A stretch of 11,795 nucleotides of DNA from Oscillospiraceae bacterium (GTDB lineage: Bacteria; Bacillota; Clostridia; Oscillospirales; Ruminococcaceae), in the NCBI GenBank assembly GCA_019413245.1, contig DXNX01000070.1, forward strand, positions 1 through 11,795. Direction: 5' to 3'. The position numbers were made by a program, and so were the translations under genes. The notes below the pieces were generated by a model. It saw only the letters and a list, made by a program, of their open reading frames with translations, did not search any database and was not told where the DNA came from. This document shows positions 1 to 6,665 of the stretch, piece by piece; within the stretch, counting starts at the first letter, position 1, and each line of letters opens with the position of its first letter.

Positions 1-9
1 TCCAGCGGA

Positions 10-927
10 TTAGCCCTTGATGGCAGCGGCGACTTCAGCAGCGAAGTCCTCGTTGCGCTTCTCCAGGCCCTCGCCCTTGACGAAGTGGGTGTAATCGACG
101 ATCTTGATATCGCCGCCCAGTTCCTTGGCGGTAGCAGCAACATACTTGTTGACATCCATGTTGCCGTCCTTGATGAAGGCCTGATCCACCAGGCAGTTCT
201 CCTTGTAGAACTTGCCCAGCTTGCCGATGGCCATCTTTTCCTTGATGGCATCGGGCTTGTTGGCGGTCTTCGGATCGTTGGCCATCTGAGCCAGGATGAT
301 TTCCTTTTCCTTGTCGATGACAGAAGCCGGAACAGCAGCCTCGTTCAGGTAGCTGGGGTTGGCAGCAGCGATCTGCATAGCAATGTCCTTGCCGAAAGCA
401 GCAAAGCCTTCCTTGGCAGCAACTTCGTCGCTGGTTTCAAACTTCACAATGACACCGTGAGTGCCACCGCCATGGACATAGGCAGCGCAATGGCCCTCAT
501 AGCGGGCAAAACGGCGAACCTTGATGTTCTCCTTGATGACCAGGATCAAAGCCTTGAGGGCTTCGTCAACAGTGCTGTCGCCCATCTTGCAGGCCATCAG
601 AGCCTCGACATCGGCCGGGTTGGACTCGGCGACGACATTGGCCAGGTTCTTGGTGAACTCAACGAACTTTTCGTTCTTGGCAACGAAGTCGGTCTCGGCA
701 TTGACCTCGACGACAACGGCGCAGTTGGGATAAGAAACAGCATAAACCATGCCCTCGGCGGCAATACGGCCAGCCTTCTTGGTAGCGGTGGCCAGGCCCT
801 GCTCGCGCAGAATCTCAATAGCCTTGGCGAAATCGCCGTCAGCCTGGGTCAGAGCCTTCTTGCACTCCATCATGCCGCAGTCGGTCTGCTTACGCAGTTC
901 CATAACGTCCTTAGCAGAAATAGCCAT
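10..927 (-). CDS. tsf: Elongation factor Ts (EF-Ts)
   Basis: EF-Ts is the cytoplasmic nucleotide-exchange factor that releases GDP from EF-Tu during translation elongation. The 305-residue product starts with the UBA-like N-terminal domain (about residues 1-55, with MELRKQTDCGMMECKKAL). The hallmark ETDFVAKN motif follows, with TDFV at residues 79-82. D80 and F81 match the residues that in E. coli EF-Ts disturb the EF-Tu Mg2+ site. The rest is the dimerisation/core region, including HGGGTHGVIVKFE near 151-163. The length is close to the usual 280-310. The ATG at 927 has an AAAGGA Shine-Dalgarno about 9 nt upstream, and the gene ends in TAA. It lies 58 bp after rpsB with no promoter or terminator I can see between them, the classic rpsB-tsf pair. 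Its terminator would be beyond the left edge. Confidence 0.98.
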   Translation of the reverse strand: MAISAKDVMELRKQTDCGMMECKKALTQADGDFAKAIEILREQGLATATKKAGRIAAEGMVYAVSYPNCAVVVEVNAETDFVAKNEKFVEFTKNLANVVAESNPADVEALMACKMGDSTVDEALKALILVIKENIKVRRFARYEGHCAAYVHGGGTHGVIVKFETSDEVAAKEGFAAFGKDIAMQIAAANPSYLNEAAVPASVIDKEKEIILAQMANDPKTANKPDAIKEKMAIGKLGKFYKENCLVDQAFIKDGNMDVNKYVAATAKELGGDIKIVDYTHFVKGEGLEKRNEDFAAEVAAAIKG

Positions 928-985
928 AACGTATCGTCCTTTCTTTGAAAAAAGTCAGCGTTGAATCGGATCGTACTGCTTCAGA

Positions 986-1708
986 TCAAGCCTCGGCAGT
1001 CTCAGCAGCGGCAGGAGCATCCTGCACACCCTGCTTGCCTTCCAGGGCGGCATCAGCCATGGCGGCGGAGATCAGCTTGACAGCGCGGATAGCGTCGTCG
1101 TTGCCGGGGATGACGTAGTCGATCTCATCGGGATCGCAGTTGGTATCGACAATGGCCACGATGGGGATGTGCAGCTTGCGAGCCTCGGAAACAGCAATGC
1201 GTTCCTTGTGGGGGTCGACAATGAACAGAGCCTTCGGCAGAGTCTTCATGTCCTTAACGCCGCCCAGGTACTTGTCCAGCTTTTCCATCTCCAGTTCCAG
1301 CTTGACAACTTCCTTCTTCGGCAGCAGGTCGAAAGTGCCATCTTCCTGCATGGTCTTCAGCTGCTCCATGCGGTCGATGCGCTTGCGGATGGTGCGGAAG
1401 TTGGTCAGCATGCCGCCCAGCCAACGAGCGTTGACGAAGTGCATGCCGCAGCGGGTAGCCTCGTCACGGATGGATTCCTGAGCCTGCTTCTTGGTGCCGA
1501 CGAACAGGATCTCGCCGCCGTTAGCAGCGGTATCGCGCACGAAGTTGTAAGCCTCATCCAGCTTCTTCACGGTCTTCTGCAGGTCAATGATGTAGATACC
1601 ATTGCGCTCGGTGAAGATGTACTTAGCCATCTTGGGGTTCCAGCGACGGGTCTGGTGACCGAAGTGGACACCGGCTTCGAGAAGCTGCTTCATAGAAACG
1701 ACTGCCAT
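986..1708 (-). CDS. rpsB: 30S ribosomal protein S2
   Basis: This is the structural protein S2 of the small ribosomal subunit, which joins late in assembly and contacts S1/mRNA in many bacteria. The 240-residue protein (B. subtilis S2 is about 246) begins MAVVSMKQLLEAGVHFGHQ, the family's N-terminal signature. It continues with RRWNPKMAKYIF, a coiled-coil insertion at about residues 100-160 rich in K/E/L, and the second signature KLHIPIVAIVDTNCDPD. It ends in a short Ala/Glu tail (AAAETAEA) typical of Firmicutes. The ATG at 1708 is chosen because GGAGGA lies 9 nt upstream and because it gives the conserved start; an in-frame GTG at 1747 would add an unconserved basic stretch. The gene is first in a two-gene transcript with tsf, with its own promoter and leader upstream. 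Confidence 0.98.
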   Translation of the reverse strand: MAVVSMKQLLEAGVHFGHQTRRWNPKMAKYIFTERNGIYIIDLQKTVKKLDEAYNFVRDTAANGGEILFVGTKKQAQESIRDEATRCGMHFVNARWLGGMLTNFRTIRKRIDRMEQLKTMQEDGTFDLLPKKEVVKLELEMEKLDKYLGGVKDMKTLPKALFIVDPHKERIAVSEARKLHIPIVAIVDTNCDPDEIDYVIPGNDDAIRAVKLISAAMADAALEGKQGVQDAPAAAETAEA

Positions 1709-1826
1709 AGTAATTTTCCTCCAAAAATTTAGTTTTACCCTCCGCACCGCGTAATTGTTTTCTAACCTTTCCCTTCCAGTATGGGCCGTTCAGGCACAAA
1801 AAAACAACGCAATGCGTGTGTATTGC
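1709..1826 (-). promoter_or_regulatory. 5' leader of rpsB-tsf mRNA (possible structured regulator)
   Basis: This is the untranslated leader of about 118 nt between the predicted start of transcription (near 1826) and the rpsB ATG. At its 5' end a small bulged hairpin (arms at 1814-1821 and 1804-1810) is followed by seven U. GGCA at 1824-1827 could alternatively pair with TGCC at 1793-1796 and enclose the hairpin. The downstream half is purine-rich and ends in a strong GGAGGA ribosome binding site. In gammaproteobacteria S2 represses its own operon through such a leader; whether that holds here is inference, and I recognise no known Rfam leader or riboswitch. Confidence 0.4.
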
Positions 1827-1832
1827 CGAAAT

Positions 1833-1861
1833 ATAATACCACAATCCCTAAAGGATTGCAA
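1833..1861 (-). promoter_or_regulatory. Sigma-A-type promoter of rpsB-tsf
   Basis: On the minus strand a TTGCAA -35 box (1856-1861) is separated by exactly 17 bp from a TATTAT -10 box (1833-1838; five of six bases match TATAAT). This predicts a transcription start near 1826, about 118 nt upstream of the rpsB ATG. The position right after the pfkA terminator and before a ribosomal-protein gene fits a strong housekeeping promoter. Box quality and spacing are seen directly; activity is inferred. Confidence 0.75.
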
Positions 1862-1888
1862 GTACTTTTTTGAAAAAGAACGCTGTCT

Positions 1889-1904
1889 CAGGTAAAGATA
1901 CCTG
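1889..1904. repeat. 16-bp perfect dyad (CAGGTA N4 TACCTG) upstream of the rpsB promoter
   Basis: A 6-bp perfect inverted repeat with a 4-nt spacer is centred about 70 bp upstream of the predicted rpsB start of transcription and about 35 bp downstream of the pfkA terminator. Outer flanks on the minus strand (AAAGAAAGA before, TCTTTTTC after) could extend it into an imperfect long hairpin across an internal loop. It could be a protein-binding site, a backup terminator-like element or chance; nothing else in the sequence decides this. Confidence 0.4.
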
Positions 1905-1938
1905 CTTCACGTCTTTCTTTTATACAAAATGCTGGCAC

Positions 1939-1975
1939 AAAAAACACGAAGCCGGACAAACCGCCGGCCTCGTGT
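1939..1975 (-). terminator. Intrinsic terminator of pfkA
   Basis: Starting 15 nt after the pfkA stop, the minus strand forms a 12-bp stem (ACACGAGGCCGG with CCGGCTTCGTGT, one G-U pair, otherwise fully paired) around an 8-nt loop. A run of T follows directly (1939-1943 on the complement). GC-rich stem base and U-tract make this a textbook Rho-independent terminator separating pfkA from rpsB. Confidence 0.95.
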
Positions 1976-1990
1976 ATGGAGCCTTTACGA

Positions 1991-2965
1991 TCAGATCGAG
2001 ATGGAGTTAGCCACATCGATCTCGCTGGAATCGATGGTCTTGTGCATGGACAGCGCCACGTTGACGTCATAGTCCACGATCTTGCCGCCGGACACACCTA
2101 CAACGCGGTTATAGATACCCTTGTCCAGCAGGTCAATGGCATGATAGCCCATCAGGGAGGCATTCACACGATCACGGACCGTGGGAGAACCACCGCGCTG
2201 GATATGGCCCAGAACCGTAGCACGGGAGTCGACACCCGTGGCTGCCTGAATCTGGTTAGCCAGCTCCTGGGCACTGATAACACCTTCGGACACGATAATG
2301 ATGAAATGCTTTTTGCCCGTAAACTGGGTCTGACGCATACGCTGCAGAATATCGCGTTCAAAGTCGAACGGACGTTCCGGCAGAAGGACCGCCAGCGCAC
2401 CGGTAGCGATGCCCACGTTCAGAGCGATGTAACCGGCATGATGGCCCATAACCTCAACCACGCTGCAGCGGTCATGGCTCTGGGTGGTATCACGCAGTTT
2501 ATCGATGGCTTCCACGGCAGTGTTCATGGCCGTGTCATACCCGATGGTATATTCACTGCAGGCAATATCATTATCAATGGTGCCGGGAATACCAATGCAG
2601 GGAATGCCCTGGTTTGCCAGCGCACGAGCGCCCATGAAAGAGCCGTCGCCGCCAATTACAACCAGTGCGTCAATGCCCAGTTCCTTGCAGCGGGCCAGAC
2701 CCTTGGCCTGGCCTTCCTTGGTCTTGAATTCCAGGCAGCGGGCCGTATACAGGATCGTACCGCCGCGGTGGATGATTTCCGACACACTGCGGACGTTCAT
2801 CTCATAACATTCGCCGTTGATCAGGCCATTGTAGCCGCGCTGAATGCCCATCATGCGGTAACCGCGGGTAATGCCGGTGCGCACGATGGCACGGACAGCA
2901 GCGTTCATGCCAGGCGCGTCGCCGCCGCTGGTCAAGACGCCGATGGTTTTAATCTCCTTAGCCAT
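1991..2965 (-). CDS. pfkA: ATP-dependent 6-phosphofructokinase
   Basis: It phosphorylates fructose 6-phosphate to fructose 1,6-bisphosphate, the committed step of glycolysis, in the cytoplasm. The 324-residue product has the group A PFK motifs in order: TSGGDAPGMNAAVR (13-25), GGDGS (105-109), PGTIDND (127-133, catalytic base D131), MGHHAG (173-178) and LGHIQRGGSP (252-261). Gly at 108 and 128, rather than Asp and Lys, points to ATP and not pyrophosphate as donor. Substrate residues equivalent to E. coli R72, R162, E222, R243, H249 and R252 are kept. Unusual are His at 175 (E. coli R171), Leu at 191 (E187), Val at 58 (R54) and Thr at 216 (K211). The ATG at 2965 has GGGAGGG 6-7 nt upstream and starts the conserved fold; an upstream in-frame GTG at 3016 lies in the leader. 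It has its own promoter and terminator, but read-through from dnaE is possible. Confidence 0.97.
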   Translation of the reverse strand: MAKEIKTIGVLTSGGDAPGMNAAVRAIVRTGITRGYRMMGIQRGYNGLINGECYEMNVRSVSEIIHRGGTILYTARCLEFKTKEGQAKGLARCKELGIDALVVIGGDGSFMGARALANQGIPCIGIPGTIDNDIACSEYTIGYDTAMNTAVEAIDKLRDTTQSHDRCSVVEVMGHHAGYIALNVGIATGALAVLLPERPFDFERDILQRMRQTQFTGKKHFIIIVSEGVISAQELANQIQAATGVDSRATVLGHIQRGGSPTVRDRVNASLMGYHAIDLLDKGIYNRVVGVSGGKIVDYDVNVALSMHKTIDSSEIDVANSISI

Positions 2966-3078
2966 AGATTTCCCTCCCGTTAAATCAAAGGCTTGGCGTT
3001 TTGTATTCCGTCTCACGGATTTTCGCCAACTGGGGGCCAGCCGCTTCGGGCCATGTGTTAAAGCTGTAACAATCCCCC
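2966..3078 (-). promoter_or_regulatory. 5' leader of pfkA mRNA with nested inverted repeats
   Basis: This is an untranslated stretch of about 112 nt between the predicted pfkA start of transcription and its ATG. It contains a 6-bp perfect inverted repeat, TTGGCG (3024-3029, read on the minus strand) with CGCCAA (2993-2998). This encloses a second hairpin, TCCG (3016-3019) with CGGA (3007-3010), around a 5-nt loop. A GC-rich segment with GGCC repeats lies just upstream. No run of T follows the stems, so this is not a terminator. I do not recognise a known riboswitch, and function is unknown. Confidence 0.4.
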
Positions 3079-3084
3079 GTAGGT

Positions 3085-3110
3085 ATTATACCATATGTAT
3101 GCCCTGCCAA
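3085..3110 (-). promoter_or_regulatory. Extended -10 promoter of pfkA
   Basis: The minus strand carries a perfect TATAAT (3085-3090) preceded by TG one base upstream (TGGTATAAT), the extended -10 signature that relaxes the need for a -35. The nearest -35-like box, TTGGCA (3105-3110), sits only 14 bp away, too close for a standard promoter. A small dyad, GGTATAATACC (3082-3092), is centred on the -10. It lies in the 175-bp gap after dnaE, where I see no terminator. The start of transcription is expected near 3078. Confidence 0.65.
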
Positions 3111-3140
3111 TTATGGACAATTCTTGCAAAAGATATGGAT

Positions 3141-6100
3141 TTATTTTGCCGTTTGTTCTTTGACGTGGTCGGCTCCTAAAATTCGCTCCAGCTCCTTGCG
3201 CAAAACAGGCACATCATTGGCCCAAAGGCTCTGCGGTGCTCTCATACGCTGGCCGGTATCTTCGAATTTGAAGTAAACCGGCGTGGGGCCGTCAAATATA
3301 TTTCGCAGCAGATTTTCGATTTTTTCCATTTCCCGACTCTGGCGGGACGGAACCAGCAGCCACAGTCCCACCACCTTGTTGCGGGGAACTGTTCCCTGCA
3401 CCTGCCCCGCCGGGGTTGCGAATCCGCGCGACGGGTCATATTCATCTACCGGGGCAATCTGTTCCGCCACCAGGCGGGTGCCTTCTTCCTCTTTATAAGA
3501 GACCCGGCCGGAGACAACCACAACGGCATTTTCCTGCAGGTAAGCACGATACGAAGAAAACACCCTCGGGAATACCAGCAGTTCCATGGTCCCGGTCAGA
3601 TCTTCCACCGTTGTAAAGGCCATCAGGGTGTTGGACTTGGTGGTCATCACCTTGCTTTTAACAACAGTGCACAACAACGTCACGGTCTTGTTATCGAAAT
3701 CTTTGGCATCGTCACCACTGAGCTGGGAGATCATGCAGGTGGACACCTTTTGAATCTTTTCCCGGTAAGCGTCCAGCGGATGTCCGGACAAATACAACCC
3801 GGAAACCTCTTTTTCCATCTTGAGAAGTTCCGAGGTCGGATATTCCGGCAGGTTCGGCACCTTGTAATCCTCAGTTGCCGCATCGGCGTTGTTTCCTGCC
3901 ATGGCGCTGAACAGATCCAGCTGCCCTTCTAGATTCTGCCGTGCATCTGTCTCCACGCTCTTCAGAATTCCTTCCACGCTCTGCAGCATGCCGTGACGGC
4001 TGGGCTCCAGCGCGTCAAAGGCACCGGCACGGATCAGGTTTTCCAGGGCGCGGCGATTCAGTTCGGCACCGCGCATTCGCTTACAGAAGTCGTACAGACT
4101 GCGGAAGGGCCGTTCCTTACGTTCCCGGATGACGCCTTCAATCAGGTTGCGCCCCACGCTCTTGACCGCATTCAGACCAAAGCGGATGCTGTTGCCGTCA
4201 GCCGTAAAGCCGCCGCGAGATACATTGATATCCGGCGGCAGGACCTTGATGCCAAGGCGCTGACACTCAGTGGAATATTCAATCACCTTGGAGGTGTTGT
4301 CCAGTACGCTGGTGAGCAGCGCAGCCATAAATTCCTGAGGATAATGACATTTCAGATAGGCAGTCTGGAACGCCACATAGGCATAGCAGGCTGCATGGGA
4401 CTTATTGAACGCATAAGAAGCGAAACTGCTCATGTCATCGTAAATGGCATTGGCCGCCTCTTCCGAAATGCCATTATTGATGCAGCCCGGGCACTCTTTG
4501 CCGGGTTCTGTACAGCCGTACACAAAGTGGGCGCGTTCCGCTTCCATAACTTTGTGCTTTTTCTTGCTCATGGCACGGCGGACGTTGTCTGCCTGTCCGA
4601 AGCTGAAACCCGCCAGTTCCCGGCAGATCTGCATAACCTGCTCCTGATAGACAATGCAGCCATTGGTCACGTCCAGAATGTGCGCCAGCTGCGGCGTGCG
4701 GTAGCTGATCTTGTCCGGCTCGCGCCGGTTGCGCAGATATGTGGGAATGGAATCCATGGGTCCCGGACGATACAGCGAGATCAGAGCGATAATATCTTCC
4801 AGGTCTTTTGGTTTCAGGCCGGTCAGCACCTGCTTCATGCCGGTAGATTCCAGCTGGAACACGCCCTCCGTCTCGCCATTGGTCAGCATGGCGTAGGTAG
4901 CCTGGTCATCATAATCGATGGACTCGTGAGTAAACGACGGTTCCCGGCGCTGCACGGCCACTTCGGTGTCATGGATGACAGTCAGGGTCCGCAAACCCAA
5001 GAAGTCCATTTTCAGCAGGCCGAGGCGTTCGATCTCGGTCATGTTGAACTGGGTTACAGGCAGGCCGTCATTTGTGGAAAGGGGCACATATTCGGTGGCC
5101 GCTTCCCGGGTAATAACAACACCGGCTGCATGGGTCGACGCGTGCCGCGGCATGCCTTCCACCTTCAGTGAGGTATCAATCAGTTCGTGTACCTGCGGGT
5201 CTGCCTCATAGAGATTTTTCAGATCAGGGGAAACTTCCAGCGCATGCTGCAGGGTCATCTTGAGTTCCATGGGAATCAGCTTGGCCACCCGGTCCACGTC
5301 CTGGTAGGACATTCCCATAACGCGGCCCACATCGCGCACCGCGGCGCGAGCTGCCATGGTCCCGAAGGTCACGATCTGTGCCACATGGTCCCGGCCATAC
5401 TTCTCATTGACGTAGTCGATGACCTCCTGCCGCCGTTCATAGCAGAAGTCCACATCAAAGTCCGGCATGGAAACACGTTCCGGATTCAGGAAGCGTTCAA
5501 AAATCAGGTTGTAGCGGATGGGATCAATATCCGTAATACCTACGCAGTAGGCCGCCAGGCTGCCCGCACCGGAACCACGTCCCGGCCCCACCGGAATACC
5601 ACGGTTCTTGGCATAATTGATGAAGTCAAACACAATGAGGTAATAGTTGGTATACCCCATCTTGGAGATCACGCCGATCTCGTATTGCAGACGGTCCCGC
5701 AGATCCTGCGTGACACGGCCGGGATACCGGCGTTCCAGACCGTCCCAGCACAGTTTTTCGAAGTACGCCTGGTTTTCCATTCCATCCGGCGCTTTGAAAT
5801 ACGGCAGCTTTGTCTCGCCATAATGGAAATCGAAGTGACACTGTTCCGCAATGCGATTGGTATTTTCACAGGCTTCCGGCACCATGGAGAACAGGTCGTA
5901 CATTTCATCGGTGCTCTTGACATAAAATTCATCGGTCTGGAATTCCATTCGGTCAGCATCCGCAATGGTCTTGCCCGTCTGGATGCAAAGCAGGATACTC
6001 TGCATCTTGGAGTCCTCTTTTGTCAGATAGTGGGCATCATTTGTGGCCACCAGCGGGATTCCCGTTTCTCGGGACAGACGAATCAGCTGCGGCAGAACAA

Positions 6101-6665
6101 TATTGTCCTCCTCCAGACCGTGATCCTGTAACTCAATATAATAGTTGCCTTCGCCAAACAGGTCCTGGTAGTACAATGCCACCTGTTTGGCCCGCTCATA
6201 ATCCCCTGCCAGAATTGCCTGCGGAACTTCACCGGCCAGGCAGGCAGACAGGCAAATCAAACCATCATGGTACTGCTCCAGTAATTCCTTGTCCACACGG
6301 GGTTTGGAATAAAAGCCTTCCAGGAATCCGGCACTGACCAGCTTGATCAGGTTTTTGTAGCCGGTTTCATCCTTGCACAGCAGAACCAGATGGTTATTAC
6401 CGTCGATGCGGTTTACTTTGTCAAAACGTGTACGGGTTGCCACATACACTTCACATCCGATGATCGGGCGGATTCCCGCCGCCACGGCTGCATCGTAAAA
6501 CTGCACGCAACCATACATAACGCCGTGGTCTGTGATGGCCACGGCGGTCTGGCCCAGCTCCTTGATGCGGTCGAACAGTTTATCGATTCGGCACGCACCA
6601 TCCAGCAGGCTGTATTCGGTATGCAAATGCAGATGGGCGAACTGTCGTTTTGTTTGCTCAGGCAT
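3141..6665 (-). CDS. dnaE: DNA polymerase III alpha subunit, DnaE type
   Basis: This is the C-family replicative DNA polymerase. The 1174-residue product has, in order: an N-terminal PHP domain (about 8-215; H13, H15, D22, H47, E72, H92, C142, D210, H212); the polymerase core with GPGRGSGAGSL (360-370), PDFDVDF (401-407; catalytic D402 and D404) and KMDFLGLRTLTVI (552-564; D554); a fingers/HhH region; a clamp-binding motif QLDLF (915-919); an OB fold (about 993-1075); and a C-terminal tail. PolC is excluded by the absence of an inserted DEDD exonuclease domain and by the PHP domain being N-terminal. The length and full PHP ligand set look more like DnaE1 than the roughly 1115-residue Bacillus DnaE. 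A Cys cluster (C718, C725, C728) sits in an insertion before the FNKSHAA segment. The ATG at 6665 overlaps the whiA end by 8 bp and has AAGGAAAGGA upstream. Confidence 0.97.
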   Translation of the reverse strand: MPEQTKRQFAHLHLHTEYSLLDGACRIDKLFDRIKELGQTAVAITDHGVMYGCVQFYDAAVAAGIRPIIGCEVYVATRTRFDKVNRIDGNNHLVLLCKDETGYKNLIKLVSAGFLEGFYSKPRVDKELLEQYHDGLICLSACLAGEVPQAILAGDYERAKQVALYYQDLFGEGNYYIELQDHGLEEDNIVLPQLIRLSRETGIPLVATNDAHYLTKEDSKMQSILLCIQTGKTIADADRMEFQTDEFYVKSTDEMYDLFSMVPEACENTNRIAEQCHFDFHYGETKLPYFKAPDGMENQAYFEKLCWDGLERRYPGRVTQDLRDRLQYEIGVISKMGYTNYYLIVFDFINYAKNRGIPVGPGRGSGAGSLAAYCVGITDIDPIRYNLIFERFLNPERVSMPDFDVDFCYERRQEVIDYVNEKYGRDHVAQIVTFGTMAARAAVRDVGRVMGMSYQDVDRVAKLIPMELKMTLQHALEVSPDLKNLYEADPQVHELIDTSLKVEGMPRHASTHAAGVVITREAATEYVPLSTNDGLPVTQFNMTEIERLGLLKMDFLGLRTLTVIHDTEVAVQRREPSFTHESIDYDDQATYAMLTNGETEGVFQLESTGMKQVLTGLKPKDLEDIIALISLYRPGPMDSIPTYLRNRREPDKISYRTPQLAHILDVTNGCIVYQEQVMQICRELAGFSFGQADNVRRAMSKKKHKVMEAERAHFVYGCTEPGKECPGCINNGISEEAANAIYDDMSSFASYAFNKSHAACYAYVAFQTAYLKCHYPQEFMAALLTSVLDNTSKVIEYSTECQRLGIKVLPPDINVSRGGFTADGNSIRFGLNAVKSVGRNLIEGVIRERKERPFRSLYDFCKRMRGAELNRRALENLIRAGAFDALEPSRHGMLQSVEGILKSVETDARQNLEGQLDLFSAMAGNNADAATEDYKVPNLPEYPTSELLKMEKEVSGLYLSGHPLDAYREKIQKVSTCMISQLSGDDAKDFDNKTVTLLCTVVKSKVMTTKSNTLMAFTTVEDLTGTMELLVFPRVFSSYRAYLQENAVVVVSGRVSYKEEEGTRLVAEQIAPVDEYDPSRGFATPAGQVQGTVPRNKVVGLWLLVPSRQSREMEKIENLLRNIFDGPTPVYFKFEDTGQRMRAPQSLWANDVPVLRKELERILGADHVKEQTAK

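Noticed and set aside
85..948. A 287-codon plus-strand open frame opposite tsf, and a similar one opposite pfkA (1976-2983)
   Set aside because: Hydrophobic/Gly-rich low-complexity translations that mirror the real coding strand; the start and end have no signals.
928..985. Possible attenuator between rpsB and tsf (T6 tract)
   Set aside because: No stem longer than three pairs precedes the T-run, so it is treated as a plain spacer.
1709..1747. GTG at 1747 as an upstream start of rpsB
   Set aside because: It would read through the GGAGGA ribosome binding site and add a basic N-terminus unknown in S2.
1798..1821. Hairpin plus T7 at the start of the rpsB leader as an attenuator
   Set aside because: The stem has only about seven pairs with a bulge and lies within the first ~25 nt of the transcript, too early for normal termination; kept only as a leader structure.
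2966..3016. GTG at 3016 as an upstream start of pfkA
   Set aside because: It lies within the leader repeats, has no ribosome binding site, and PFK proteins start about where the ATG at 2965 does.
3993..5171. A 392-codon plus-strand open frame inside dnaE
   Set aside because: Antisense to the conserved polymerase core; no domain is recognisable.
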